From Streptomyces toyocaensis (GTDB lineage Bacteria; Actinomycetota; Actinomycetes; Streptomycetales; Streptomycetaceae), in NCBI RefSeq assembly GCF_000725125.1, contig NZ_JFCB01000011.1:124001-188000 (forward strand): a stretch of DNA of 64,000 nt, read 5' to 3'. The notes below the pieces were generated by a model that had not been told where the DNA came from, did no database searches, and was given only the letters and a program-made list of their open reading frames with translations. A program made the position numbers and the translations under genes. Numbering within the stretch: position 1 is the stretch's first letter; each line of letters opens with the position of its first letter. Shown here piece after piece: positions 43,501 through 52,118 of this stretch.

Positions 43501-44262
43501 GTGAGCTACTCCGTGGGACAGGTGGCCGGCTTCGCCGGCGTCACGGTGCGTACCCTGCACCACTACGACGGCATCGGCCTGCTCGTGCCCAGCGAGCGCA
43601 GCCACGCGGGGCACCGGCGTTACAGCGACGCCGACCTCGACCGGCTGCAGCAGATCCTGTTCTACCGCGAGCTCGGCTTCCCGCTCGAGGAGGTCGCCGT
43701 GCTGCTCGACGACCCGGACGCGGACCCGCGCGCGCACCTGCGCCGCCAGCACACCCTGCTGACCGCCCGGATCGAGAGGCTGCAGAAGATGGCGGCCGCC
43801 GTGGAACACGCGATGGAGGCACGCACGATGGGGATCAATCTGACGCCGGAGGAGAAGTTCGAGGTGTTCGGGGACTTCGACCCCGACCAGTACGCGGACG
43901 AGGTCCAGGAGCGATGGGGCGGGACCGACGCCTACCGCCAGTCGCAGCGGCGGGCGGCCTCCTACAGCAAGGAGGACTGGCAGCGGATCCAGCGCGAGGC
44001 CGACGACCTCACCCGGCGGTTCGTCGGGTTGATGGAGGCGGGGGAGCCGGCGGACTCCGAGGCGGCGATGGACGCCGCCGAGGCCCACCGCCAGGGCATC
44101 TCCCGCAACCACTACGACTGCGGGCACGAGATGCACACCTGCCTGGGTGAGATGTACGTCAACGACGAACGTTTCACGCGAAACATCGACCAGGCGAAGC
44201 CCGGTCTCGCCGTCTACATGCGGGACGCGATCGTCGCGAACGCCACGCGACACACCTCCTGA
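43501..44262 (+). CDS. tipA: Thiopeptide-responsive MerR-family activator TipA (long form)
   Basis: The 253-residue TipAL has an N-terminal MerR domain (YSVGQVAGFAGVTVRTLHHYD, HRRYSDADLDRLQ), a coiled coil (about 75-109) and the TipAS drug-binding domain from Met110. The covalent thiopeptide-binding Cys lies in NHYDCGHEMHTCLGEMY, in which two Cys are present. Family knowledge: the drug-bound protein activates its own promoter, which is present upstream. The GTG at 43501 has AGGAG five bases before it. Confidence 0.95.
   Translation: MSYSVGQVAGFAGVTVRTLHHYDGIGLLVPSERSHAGHRRYSDADLDRLQQILFYRELGFPLEEVAVLLDDPDADPRAHLRRQHTLLTARIERLQKMAAAVEHAMEARTMGINLTPEEKFEVFGDFDPDQYADEVQERWGGTDAYRQSQRRAASYSKEDWQRIQREADDLTRRFVGLMEAGEPADSEAAMDAAEAHRQGISRNHYDCGHEMHTCLGEMYVNDERFTRNIDQAKPGLAVYMRDAIVANATRHTS
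43828..44262 (+). CDS. tipA: TipAS, internal short form of TipA
   Basis: An in-frame ATG at 43828 (Met110, MGINLTPEEKFEVFGDF) has GGAGG at 43815-43819, an ideal ribosome site. The 144-residue product is the drug-sequestering domain without DNA-binding helix. In S. lividans TipAS is made from the same site and is the major product. Confidence 0.85.
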   Translation: MGINLTPEEKFEVFGDFDPDQYADEVQERWGGTDAYRQSQRRAASYSKEDWQRIQREADDLTRRFVGLMEAGEPADSEAAMDAAEAHRQGISRNHYDCGHEMHTCLGEMYVNDERFTRNIDQAKPGLAVYMRDAIVANATRHTS

Positions 44263-44264
44263 GC

Positions 44265-44295
44265 GTCGTGGCCCGGCACACTTCCGGGCCACGAC
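44265..44295 (+). terminator. Terminator of tipA
   Basis: A perfect 12-bp stem (GTCGTGGCCCGG / CCGGGCCACGAC) with a 7-nt loop starts 3 bp after the tipA stop. Confidence 0.85.
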
Positions 44296-44449
44296 CAGCG
44301 GTGATCACCCATGGCTCCGGCTCACGGCTTTCTCCGGGGCGGGGGACAGTGCATGCTGGATACCCCGCGGAACCTGGGCCTCGACGGCTGCGTTCATAAT
44401 TTGGGCAGCCAGCCCAGCCCTTACCCCCCAGTGCAGGAGCCACATCCCC

Positions 44450-45355
44450 GTGACCACGCTTGCGCTCGGCCCTGAGTGGCTGAGCCCGGACTACCTGATC
44501 GAGACCTTCAGCCTTCCCGGCATCCTGCTGATCGTCTTCGCGGAATCCGGACTCTTCGCGTTCCTGCCCGGTGACTCCCTGCTCTTCACGGCGGGTCTCT
44601 TCGTGGCCGAGGGCACCTACATCAGCCAGCCGCTGTGGCTGGTGTGCACGCTGATCGTGATGGCCGCGGTCATCGGCGACCAGGTCGGTTACATGATCGG
44701 CAAGTTCTTCGGGCCCAGGCTGTTCAACCGGCCCAACTCCAAGCTCTTCAAACAGGAGAACCTGGAGAAGGCCCACGAGTTCATGGAGAAGTACGGCCCC
44801 AAGGCGATCGTCCTGGCCCGTTTCGTGCCGATCGTGCGTACCTTCGCCCCCATCGTCGCGGGCGCCGGCCGCATGAAGTACCGCACGTTCCTCACGTACA
44901 ACCTCATCGGCGGTGTCGCCTGGGGCTGCGGTGTCACCCTCGCCGGGTACTGGCTCGGCCAGATCGAACTCATCAAGACCAACATCGAGCCGATCCTCGT
45001 CCTGATCGTCCTGATCTCCGTGGTGCCCATCATCATCGAGTACCTGCGCGAGCGCGGGAAGAAGAAGCGCGCCGCCGCCGAGGCCCCGGCCGCCGCCCCG
45101 CAGTACGCCCAGCCCCCGGTGATGGACGATGCCACCACCCAGCTGCGCCGCATCACCCCGGCCACCCCGCCGCCGCCCCAGCAGAGCTACGGCAACCAGG
45201 GCTACCCCCAGCAGCCCCAGCAGCCCCAGCAGGGCTACCCGCAGCAGCCCCAGCAGGGCTACCCGCAGCAGCCCCAGCAGGGCTACCCGCAGCAGCCCTA
45301 CGGCGACGAGCAGTACCACAGCCAGAACCGGCAGCAGCCCTACAACCGCGGCTAG
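44450..45355 (+). CDS. DedA-family membrane protein with Gln-rich tail
   Basis: The 301-residue protein has a DedA/VTT domain with the motif EAGL-like FAESGLFAFLPGDSLLF, GDQVGYMIGKFFG and FARFVPIVRTFAPIVAGAGRM; family members are proton-dependent lipid flippases or transporters needed for envelope integrity. After residue 210 the tail is hydrophilic, ending in GYPQQPQQ repeats. The GTG at 44450 has AGGAG about 11 bases upstream. Confidence 0.92.
   Translation: MTTLALGPEWLSPDYLIETFSLPGILLIVFAESGLFAFLPGDSLLFTAGLFVAEGTYISQPLWLVCTLIVMAAVIGDQVGYMIGKFFGPRLFNRPNSKLFKQENLEKAHEFMEKYGPKAIVLARFVPIVRTFAPIVAGAGRMKYRTFLTYNLIGGVAWGCGVTLAGYWLGQIELIKTNIEPILVLIVLISVVPIIIEYLRERGKKKRAAAEAPAAAPQYAQPPVMDDATTQLRRITPATPPPPQQSYGNQGYPQQPQQPQQGYPQQPQQGYPQQPQQGYPQQPYGDEQYHSQNRQQPYNRG
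45205..45298 (+). repeat. 24-bp in-frame repeats encoding GYPQQPQQ
   Basis: About four near-identical copies of a 24-bp unit (GGCTACCC[C/G]CAGCAGCCCCAG...) encode the C-terminal tail of the DedA protein. The first copy has an extra CCCCAGCAG. Confidence 0.85.
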
Positions 45356-45361
45356 TCGACG

Positions 45362-45383
45362 ACCCGGGACTGCAGTCCCGGGT
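45362..45383. terminator. Palindromic terminator between dedA and tetR
   Basis: A perfect 22-bp palindrome (ACCCGGGACTGCAGTCCCGGGT) sits between two convergent genes and can act in both directions. Confidence 0.7.
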
Positions 45384-45420
45384 TCGTACCCCGTCAGCAG
45401 CGCCAGGCTCCTCCCGTGCC

Positions 45421-46053
45421 TCAGGTATCCCGCGAGGAGCCCGGGGCCGTGTCGGTCCCGGGCCCGGCGAGCCGGGCCACGAAGTCGTCGAGCATGGCGA
45501 TCTGCACGTCCTCGGGAAATCGTCCGGGGTCGAAGAGTGCCTGGACGACGAGTCCGTGGACGAAGGCGACGGCGGCGGAGGCCAGTTGGCCGGTGTCGGC
45601 GTTCGAGGGGATCTCCCCGAGGCCACGTGCCGTCTCGAGATGAGGACGGAAAGTGTCGCGCAACCTCGCGTAGCGGTCGCCCTGCTGGGCGGTCAGCGTC
45701 TCGTCGGCGAGGGACAGGTCCCAGGAGCTGACCCAGATCCGGTTACGGGCGGTGTCGGCCGGCGTGAGCGGCAGGATGTCGAGCAGCATGGCCCGTACGG
45801 TGGGCAGGCCGTCGGCGGGAGGAGTCCGGCGCGGGCGTCCCGCCGTGTCCTGTTCCAACAGGTCCAGTGCGTGCGTGACAAGGGCCCGTTTGCTCGGGAA
45901 GTAGTGCGTCAGCATGCCGGTCGAGGCGCCCATCTCGGCGGCGACGGCGCGCAGTGTCAGACCACCGAATCCTTTGGCGGCAAGGACGCGCCACACCGCC
46001 TCGGACACGTCCTTGCGGCGAGCTTCGTGATCTCCGGGTGCGGGCGGCGCCAT
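45421..46053 (-). CDS. TetR-family transcriptional regulator
   Basis: The 210-residue regulator has an N-terminal helix-turn-helix (GGLTLRAVAAEMGASTGMLTHYF, SKRALVTHALDLL). The C-terminal ligand domain is of the BetI/TetR_C type (LAFADETLT-like DLSLADETLTAQQ, AFVHGLVVQALFDPGRF). It is divergent from the GNAT-SnoaL gene by 112 bp, and the sequence between (46065-46085) has ACCAAACGCTTGTTACGT, a possible operator. Confidence 0.88.
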   Translation of the reverse strand: MAPPAPGDHEARRKDVSEAVWRVLAAKGFGGLTLRAVAAEMGASTGMLTHYFPSKRALVTHALDLLEQDTAGRPRRTPPADGLPTVRAMLLDILPLTPADTARNRIWVSSWDLSLADETLTAQQGDRYARLRDTFRPHLETARGLGEIPSNADTGQLASAAVAFVHGLVVQALFDPGRFPEDVQIAMLDDFVARLAGPGTDTAPGSSRDT

Positions 46054-46165
46054 GCCGCTACCCTACATACCAAACGCTTGTTACGTACCTCCTCGCCCCG
46101 TGCCCGCCGGCAGTTCCCCTGTCGGCGTTTCCGGCCGGCTCGACCTGGAAGGCGGCGGAACGTCC

Positions 46166-47143
46166 ATGTTCATCAGCCCGCTCGACGACCACGCGCAACT
46201 CCGCCCTCTGGAACCCTGGCAGGCACCGGAGTTTCTGGCGCACATCGACCGGGCCCGCCCCCTGGTCGACCCGTGGATCCCCTGGGCGTCGCTCACCACC
46301 GACTTCGCCTCGGCCGGCGCGACCCTCCAGCGCTACGCCGACCTCTCGTCCTCCGACAGCGGCCGGATATACGGGATCTGGCTGGACGGTGTGCTCGTCG
46401 GCGGCGTCATGTTCACCCGCTTCGACACCTCCTCGGGAGTGTGCGAGATCGGCTGCTGGCTGGAGGAGGCCGGGCAGGGCCGAGGGCTGGTGACCCGCGC
46501 GTGCCGGGCACTGATCGACTGGGCCTTCTCCGAACGCGGGATGAGCAGGGTCGAGTGGTGGGTCGCCTCCGGCAACACCCGCAGCATCGCGTCCGCGCGC
46601 CGTCTGGGCATGACCCGGGACGGCGTGCTCCGGCAGCGCTATCCGTACCGCGGGCTGCGGCACGACAGCGAGGTGTGGTCCGTCCTGGCGCAGGAGTGGC
46701 CGCCCGCAGGGGATCGGTCCGTGTCCACGTCCGGGGACCAGGCGGAGATCGACCGGCTGATGGGCCGGTTCATGGACTCCTTCACCAACACCGGCGGAAG
46801 GCGCGCCGATCTCCAGGTCATCCGCGAGCTGTTCGTCCCGGAGGGGAGGATCATCTCGAACATCGGGAACGACCCCGTGATCATGGACGTGGACGCGTTC
46901 GTCGAGCCGCGTCAGAAGATCCTCACCGACGGAACGCTGACGGAGTTCTCCGAGTGGGAGGTTTCCGAGCGCACGGAGATCTTCGGATCGGTCGCGCACC
47001 GGTTCTCCGAGTACCGCAAGTCCGGAGTGCGGGAGGGAGCGCGCTTCGAGGGACACGGCCACAAGACCACCCAGTTCCTCCGGACCCGGGCAGGCTGGAG
47101 GATGTCGTCCATGGCCTGGGACGACGAACCGGCCCGTCCTTAG
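46166..47143 (+). CDS. GNAT acetyltransferase fused to a SnoaL-like domain
   Basis: The 325-residue protein begins with a RimJ/RimL-type N-acetyltransferase (about 1-185): LEEAGQGRGLVTRACRALID is the acetyl-CoA loop, SGNTRSIASARRLGM the second conserved helix, and the domain ends EVWSVLAQEW. After a short linker, residues about 198-325 form an NTF2/SnoaL-like domain (EIDRLMGRFMDSF, WEVSERTEIFGSVAHRFSEY, FLRTRAGWRMSSMAWDDE). The combination is unusual. The ATG at 46166 is chosen; the frame opens further left into Pro-rich sequence. A dehydrogenase remnant follows at once. Confidence 0.82.
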   Translation: MFISPLDDHAQLRPLEPWQAPEFLAHIDRARPLVDPWIPWASLTTDFASAGATLQRYADLSSSDSGRIYGIWLDGVLVGGVMFTRFDTSSGVCEIGCWLEEAGQGRGLVTRACRALIDWAFSERGMSRVEWWVASGNTRSIASARRLGMTRDGVLRQRYPYRGLRHDSEVWSVLAQEWPPAGDRSVSTSGDQAEIDRLMGRFMDSFTNTGGRRADLQVIRELFVPEGRIISNIGNDPVIMDVDAFVEPRQKILTDGTLTEFSEWEVSERTEIFGSVAHRFSEYRKSGVREGARFEGHGHKTTQFLRTRAGWRMSSMAWDDEPARP

Positions 47144-47145
47144 AA

Positions 47146-47742
47146 GTGCTTCCGCTGACGGACGTCATGGCGACCGGGGTCCACGCCGTCTTCCCTGCCG
47201 ATGTCCGGCCGGGTTCGACCGTGGTCGTCCTCGGGGACGGCGCCGTCGGGCTGTGCGCGGTGCTCGCCGCCCGGCGCGCCCGAGCCGGACGGATCATCCT
47301 CGTCGGCCGGCATCCCGACCGCAGTGACCTGGCCAAGCGCGTGGGGGCGACCGACGTCCTGGCCGCGGTCGACCCGGTGACCGTCGGCTTCGTCCGGGAG
47401 GAGACCGAAGGCGGTGCCGGCGGCGTCGCCGAGTGCGCGGGAACCCAGTCCGCCCTCGACCTCGCGATCGACCTGGTCCGGCCCGGCGGCACGATCGGAT
47501 CCGTCGGGGTCCCCAGCGGCGTGGACCGCGTCGACCTCTACCGGCTGTTCCGCCACAACATCGCCCTGCGGGCCGGGGTGGCTCCGGCCCGCCGCTACCT
47601 TGAACCCCTGCTCGCGGAAGTCCTCGCAGGTCAGCTCGACCCCTCACCGGTACTTTCGACCGACCTGCCCCTGGACGCCGTCGCGACCGCCCATCAGGCC
47701 ATGAACACGCGCCAAGCCACCAGGATCGCCATCCGGCCATGA
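47146..47742 (+). pseudogene. Truncated zinc-type alcohol dehydrogenase
   Basis: The frame encodes only the C-terminal half of a medium-chain dehydrogenase, about 198 residues instead of roughly 340. The cofactor loop is VVVLGDGAVGLCAVLAARR and the end is TRQATRIAIRP. The GroES-like catalytic half with zinc ligands is missing. Similarity begins at EVLPLTDVMATGVHAV, right at the stop of the GNAT-SnoaL gene, so a deletion probably joined the two. It is likely not a working dehydrogenase, though an ATG at 47167 could still be used. Confidence 0.75.
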
Positions 47743-47757
47743 CGCACGGGGCGCGGC

Positions 47758-47782
47758 GACGACGGGGTTGGCACCCGTCGTC
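47758..47782 (+). terminator. Hairpin after the dehydrogenase remnant
   Basis: A perfect 9-bp stem (GACGACGGG / CCCGTCGTC) with a 7-nt loop begins 16 bp after the stop; the opposite thrE gene ends 180 bp away. Confidence 0.65.
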
Positions 47783-47961
47783 CCGTGGCCCGCAGGTGAC
47801 CGAGGTGGACCGGGATGCGTGGTCGGACTGAACCGGCCCAAGGGGCACAGGCCGTGTCGACAGTCCTTCGCCGGGCGGGCGCGAGCCGCCCCTGCCGGTC
47901 CGCGGTCGCCCCGCCCCAGGCCGACCGCGAGCCGTGGAACCACCGCCGACGGCACCCCGCG

Positions 47962-49656
47962 CTAGAACCCCCGTGTCCGCTTCGCCGCCCGGCGCTTCTC
48001 GGGGGAGCCGATCCGCAGGAAGATCCGGGAGATCTCCGACCCGAGGTTCACCCCGATCGCGATGGCCGTGGCCAGTGCCACGGCCTTCGTGAGGAACGTC
48101 AGACCCGACTCGATCTCGTTCTGGGCGATGCCCAGCAGACCGAAGTACGTGGCCGAACCGGGCAGCAGCGGGCCGATCGCCGCCGTCGTGTACGGCAGCG
48201 CGGACGCGAAGCGGTAGCGGGCCAGCAACTGCCCGAACAGCCCGACCACGCCGGCCGCCACGGCCGTGGACGCCACCGGCGAGATGCCGCCCGTGTAGTG
48301 CATCGCGCCGAACACCACCCAGGCGACCCCGCCGTTCAGGGTCACCATCAGCACGGTGGACCGCTCCTGCTGGAGCAGCACGGCGAAGGCGAGCGACAGG
48401 GCCAGTGACGCGGCGATCTGCAGCAAGGGCTGCGGATCGCCGCCGAGCGCCGCGTCCGGGTTCAGCTTGGCGCCCAGCTGCACGCCGAAGTACAGGACCG
48501 TGAGCACCCCGGTCACGATGCCCACGAAGAAGTACAGGACCTCCAGCAGGCGCGCGGAGGCCGTGATGTAGAAGCCGGTCAGGCCGTCCTGCACACCCGC
48601 CACCAGCGCCCGTCCGGGCAGCAGGGCGAACAGCCCACCGGTGATCACCGCCGACGCCTTCACGTCCGCGTGCGCCAGCGTCAACGCCACCCCGATCGCG
48701 GCCGGCGGCATCGCCGCCGCCGTGAACTGGTAGAACTCCGGCAGCCCCCGGCCGGCGCACAGCCAGGCCAGCCGGTCGCCGAGCATCGCGCCGATCGCGG
48801 CCGACACGAACACCAGGAAGCCACCGCCGACGAGCACCGAGGCCGCCCCCGCGAGCAGCCCGCTCGCCGCGGTCAGCACCCAGCCGGAGTACGGGTGCCG
48901 GTTGCGGCGGATCTCCGCCAGCCGCCGGTAGGCCTCCTCCAGGGAGACGTGCGTCTCGCTGTCGCTGAGGTCGTCCACCAACTGGTAGACGGCCGCCAGC
49001 CGGGTGTAGTCGGGGCTGCGGCGGCGCACCGTGCGGGAGGCGGTCACCGGGTCGTCGACCAGGGACGGCTGGTAGGAGATCGCCAGCAGGGTGAAGGTGA
49101 CGTTGGGCTCGCAGCGGTCCAGGCCGTAGGAGCGGCACACGGCGAACATCGCCGCCTCCACGTCCTCGGCGCCCTCACCGCCCGCCAGCAGCAGCTCCCC
49201 GATACGCAGCGTCAGGTCGAGCACGCGCGGCACGGCCGGCCCCGACTCGTCGTGCCGCTGCACCGGCTCCGGCGCCGGCCGCTCGGTCACCGGCATCCGC
49301 AGCATCGTGCGCATCCGGTCCTGCCACGGCACGTCCCGGGTCAGGCTGACGAGCGGTATCCCGGTCGGCGGGGTGAACGCCGGCGGCTGCTGCGCGCTGT
49401 AGGTACGGGGCGGGTTGAACGCCGACCCCTCGGAATCGGCCGGGTGCGCGGGCGCCACGTCCAGTCCGTCCGGCACCGCGAACTCGGAGGTCGTCTCGGA
49501 CTCCGTACCCGTCTTCGGGACGGCGAGCCCCCGGGGAACGGCGAACTCCGACGTCGTCGACGACTCGGGCTCGGCCGTCGCCGCGACACCCACGGGAGGC
49601 TGGAAAGCGCTCCTCGCCTCGTCCGACTGCGGCTTGCGGTCCTCCGCGTCCGTCAC
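47962..49656 (-). CDS. thrE: Threonine/serine exporter (ThrE family)
   Basis: The 564-residue protein has a disordered N-terminal 130 residues with repeated motifs (TTSEFAVPRGL, TTSEFAVPDGL, SAFQPP, SAFNPP, PAFTPP), then a ThrE domain (RVLDLTLRIGELLLAGGEGAEDVEAAM) and about ten membrane helices ending in a second ThrE-type half (AVAAGVVGLFGQLLARYRF, LLPGSATYFGLLGIAQNE). The family exports threonine and serine. The GTG at 49656 has GAAGGGC upstream. Confidence 0.9.
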   Translation of the reverse strand: MTDAEDRKPQSDEARSAFQPPVGVAATAEPESSTTSEFAVPRGLAVPKTGTESETTSEFAVPDGLDVAPAHPADSEGSAFNPPRTYSAQQPPAFTPPTGIPLVSLTRDVPWQDRMRTMLRMPVTERPAPEPVQRHDESGPAVPRVLDLTLRIGELLLAGGEGAEDVEAAMFAVCRSYGLDRCEPNVTFTLLAISYQPSLVDDPVTASRTVRRRSPDYTRLAAVYQLVDDLSDSETHVSLEEAYRRLAEIRRNRHPYSGWVLTAASGLLAGAASVLVGGGFLVFVSAAIGAMLGDRLAWLCAGRGLPEFYQFTAAAMPPAAIGVALTLAHADVKASAVITGGLFALLPGRALVAGVQDGLTGFYITASARLLEVLYFFVGIVTGVLTVLYFGVQLGAKLNPDAALGGDPQPLLQIAASLALSLAFAVLLQQERSTVLMVTLNGGVAWVVFGAMHYTGGISPVASTAVAAGVVGLFGQLLARYRFASALPYTTAAIGPLLPGSATYFGLLGIAQNEIESGLTFLTKAVALATAIAIGVNLGSEISRIFLRIGSPEKRRAAKRTRGF

Positions 49657-49726
49657 GTGCCCTTCGCTCCCTGTACGACAAGACCGTTCTCTAGCCTGCC
49701 CCGTTCCGCCTCAGTATGCGCACGCG

Positions 49727-49768
49727 CAACAGAACGGGCCGCACGCACGCGTGCGGCCCGCTCTGTTG
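49727..49768. terminator. Long hairpin between ppa and thrE
   Basis: CAACAGA/TCTGTTG (7 bp) encloses, across one mismatch, CGGGCCGCAC/GTGCGGCCCG (10 bp) with a GCACGC loop. It follows ppa on the minus strand and precedes thrE. Confidence 0.85.
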
Positions 49769-49787
49769 TCTCGCAGCGGGGGACGGC

Positions 49788-50279
49788 TCAGTGGCCGCCC
49801 GTCTCCTCGAAACGCTTGTAGGACCGCTCGATCTCGGCCTCGGCGTCCACCCGGCCCACCCAGTTGGCGCCCTCGACCGACTTGCCCGGCTCCAGGTCCT
49901 TGTAGACCTCGAAGAAGTGCTGGATCTCCAGGCGGTCGAACTCCGACACGTGGTGGATGTCGCGCAGGTGCTCCACACGCGGGTCCGTCGACGGGACGCA
50001 CAGCAGCTTGTCGTCGCCGCCCGCCTCGTCCGTCATGCGGAACATGCCGATCGCGCGGCAGCGGATCAGGCAGCCCGGGAACGTCGGCTCGTCCAGGATG
50101 ACCAGCGCGTCCAGCGGGTCGCCGTCCTCACCGAGGGTGTTCTCGACGAAGCCGTAGTCGGTCGGGTAGGCGGTCGAGGTGAAGAGCCGACGGTCCAGGC
50201 GGATCCGACCCGTCTCGTGGTCCACCTCGTACTTGTTCCGCGAACCCTTCGGGATCTCGATCGTGACGTCGAACTCCAC
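49788..50279 (-). CDS. ppa: Inorganic pyrophosphatase (soluble, family I)
   Basis: The 163-residue enzyme hydrolyses pyrophosphate in the cytoplasm. Conserved features: [37 protein letters not shown] with its catalytic Asp cluster, and RIEHLRDI-like [13 protein letters not shown] with KxxK-type [18 protein letters not shown]. It is hexameric in related bacteria. The GTG at 50279 is preceded by GGAGGAG seven bases away. It is divergent from dacB across about 85 bp. Confidence 0.97.
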   Translation of the reverse strand: MEFDVTIEIPKGSRNKYEVDHETGRIRLDRRLFTSTAYPTDYGFVENTLGEDGDPLDALVILDEPTFPGCLIRCRAIGMFRMTDEAGGDDKLLCVPSTDPRVEHLRDIHHVSEFDRLEIQHFFEVYKDLEPGKSVEGANWVGRVDAEAEIERSYKRFEETGGH

Positions 50280-50364
50280 CGGACGCTCCTCCATGATCAG
50301 CACATAGTTCTGGTGGTTAAGTGTCCCTCACGCAGGTGTGTGATCGCGAAAGGGGCTGGTGGTC

Positions 50365-51984
50365 GTGCCAGAGCTGAGGCCTTGGCGGGCCGCGAGACCG
50401 CACGTCGTGCGGATCGCGGACGCCGTACGGCCGCGTCTCGCCCGGGCCGCGGGGACCGTACGACCACGTCTGGCGCGCGTCGCCGCGGCCGTCGGGCCAC
50501 GGTTCGCGCGGCCGGACGGGCCGGGATCACCACGGGTCCCGCGGGTCGCGCGGCCGAAGACCTGGCAGTTCACCGCGACCGCCGCCACCGCCGGTCTGGC
50601 GCTGGCCGCGGGTGTGGTGACCGCCGCCGGTCCCTGGGACTCCTCGGGTCAGCGTACGGCCGAGCGGGACCGGGCCGTGGCTCTGGAAGCCTCGCGTGGC
50701 ACAGATCACGGCGGCGCCCGCGCCCGCGCCGGTACGCCGCCCCGCGCACCGCAGGCCGTCCCTCCGGCCGCCTCCGTGCTCACCGGTCTCGGCGGCACCG
50801 CCACCACCGTGCGGACCGCGCCCGCCGCCAAGCCCCTCGCGGGCCGCCTCGACCCGCTGCTGAGGACCCCGGCGCTCGGCCGCCGTTCCGCCGCCGTGGT
50901 CGACGTGGCCACCGGGAAGCGGCTGTACGGCACCGGCTCGGCGGACGCGTTGATCCCCGCCTCGACCACGAAGATCGCCACCGCGGTCGCCGCGCTCTCC
51001 GCGATGGGCGCCGACCACCGCCTCACCACGCGCGCGGTGTACGAACCCGACACCAGGGAGGTCGTCCTGGTCGGCGGCGGCGACCCCACGCTCACCGCCC
51101 GCAAGGAGGCCCGGGGGTTCGCCAGTCTGCGCGAGCTCGCCGAGCTGAGCGCGGCCGCGCTGGCCAAGCGCGGTGTGCGCGAGGTGACGCTGTCGTACGA
51201 CACGACCCTCTACAAGGGCGCCACGACCCACCCGATCGGGGTCAATCCCAATCTGGCCGCCGTCACCCCCCTGATGGCCGACGAGGGCCGTACCGACGAC
51301 TCCACCAGCGGCCCCGCCCCGCGGGTGGCGGACCCCGCGGCCGACGCCGCGCGCACGTTCGGCGACCTGCTGAAGGGACACGGCATCAAGGCCACGCCCC
51401 CCGGCCCGTCGAAGTCCACCACCCGGGCCACCACCCTCGCCACGGTCTCCTCGCCCCCGCTCGCCGCCCTCGTCGAGCGGATGATGACCAACAGCGACAA
51501 CGACATCGCCGAGGCCCTCGCCCGGCACACCGCCCTCGCCACCGGCAGGCCGGCCGACTTCGCCGGGGGCGGCGCGGCGATCACCGCCCGTCTGAGGCAG
51601 CTCGGCCTCCCGATCGCCGGCGTCGACGTCAAGGACGGCAGCGGCCTCGACCGGCGCGACAGGCTCACCGCCGACGCGCTCACCGCCCTGCTGGTCAAGG
51701 CCGGCGACCCCGCCCACCCCGAGCTGCGCGCCGCCCTCACCGGGCTGCCCGTCGCCGGCTTCACCGGCACCCTCGCAGGCCGCTACACCGACGGGGCGGC
51801 GGGCGTCGTACGGGCCAAGACCGGAACGCTCACCGGGGTGAACACCCTGGCGGGCACCGTCGTGGACAAGGACGGGCGGCTGCTGGCCTTCGCCTTCCTG
51901 GCGAACGGCACCGCGGGCCCGGCGGCCGCCCAGTCCGCCCTGGACAAGGCGGTCACCGCGCTGGCGGCGTGCGGCTGCCGGTGA
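50365..51984 (+). CDS. dacB: D-alanyl-D-alanine carboxypeptidase/endopeptidase (S13, PBP4 type)
   Basis: The 539-residue penicillin-binding protein trims or cleaves peptidoglycan peptides. After a basic N-terminus and one membrane anchor (AATAGLALAAGVVTAAG) the triad motifs are SxxK at Ser200-Lys203 (STTKIATA), SDN near 377 (TNSDNDIAE) and KTG at Lys485 (AKTGTLTGV). GGGDPTLT is typical of S13. I choose the GTG at 50365 with AAAGGGG about nine bases upstream; GTG 50359 is in frame. Confidence 0.93.
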   Translation: MPELRPWRAARPHVVRIADAVRPRLARAAGTVRPRLARVAAAVGPRFARPDGPGSPRVPRVARPKTWQFTATAATAGLALAAGVVTAAGPWDSSGQRTAERDRAVALEASRGTDHGGARARAGTPPRAPQAVPPAASVLTGLGGTATTVRTAPAAKPLAGRLDPLLRTPALGRRSAAVVDVATGKRLYGTGSADALIPASTTKIATAVAALSAMGADHRLTTRAVYEPDTREVVLVGGGDPTLTARKEARGFASLRELAELSAAALAKRGVREVTLSYDTTLYKGATTHPIGVNPNLAAVTPLMADEGRTDDSTSGPAPRVADPAADAARTFGDLLKGHGIKATPPGPSKSTTRATTLATVSSPPLAALVERMMTNSDNDIAEALARHTALATGRPADFAGGGAAITARLRQLGLPIAGVDVKDGSGLDRRDRLTADALTALLVKAGDPAHPELRAALTGLPVAGFTGTLAGRYTDGAAGVVRAKTGTLTGVNTLAGTVVDKDGRLLAFAFLANGTAGPAAAQSALDKAVTALAACGCR

Positions 51985-52106
51985 CCGTCACCGGAAGGGG
52001 CGCCGGACCCTGCCGATGTGCGGCGCCGGCGCGCAACCCGGGGCCCGGCGAACCTCCCGGTCACGCCCCGTCACTCGCCGCCCTGCCCCAAGCCGGGGCA
52101 CTCACG

Positions 52107-52112
52107 TACGGT
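52107..52112 (+). promoter_or_regulatory. Leaderless -10 box of the metalloprotease gene
   Basis: TACGGT is followed by six bases (TGACGC) and the ATG at 52119. Confidence 0.5.
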
Positions 52113-52118
52113 TGACGC

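Noticed and set aside
51978..52100. Two short hairpins after dacB as terminators
   Set aside because: The first (CCGGTGAC-C-GTCACCGG) overlaps the stop codon with a one-base centre, and the second has a six-base stem; neither is convincing.
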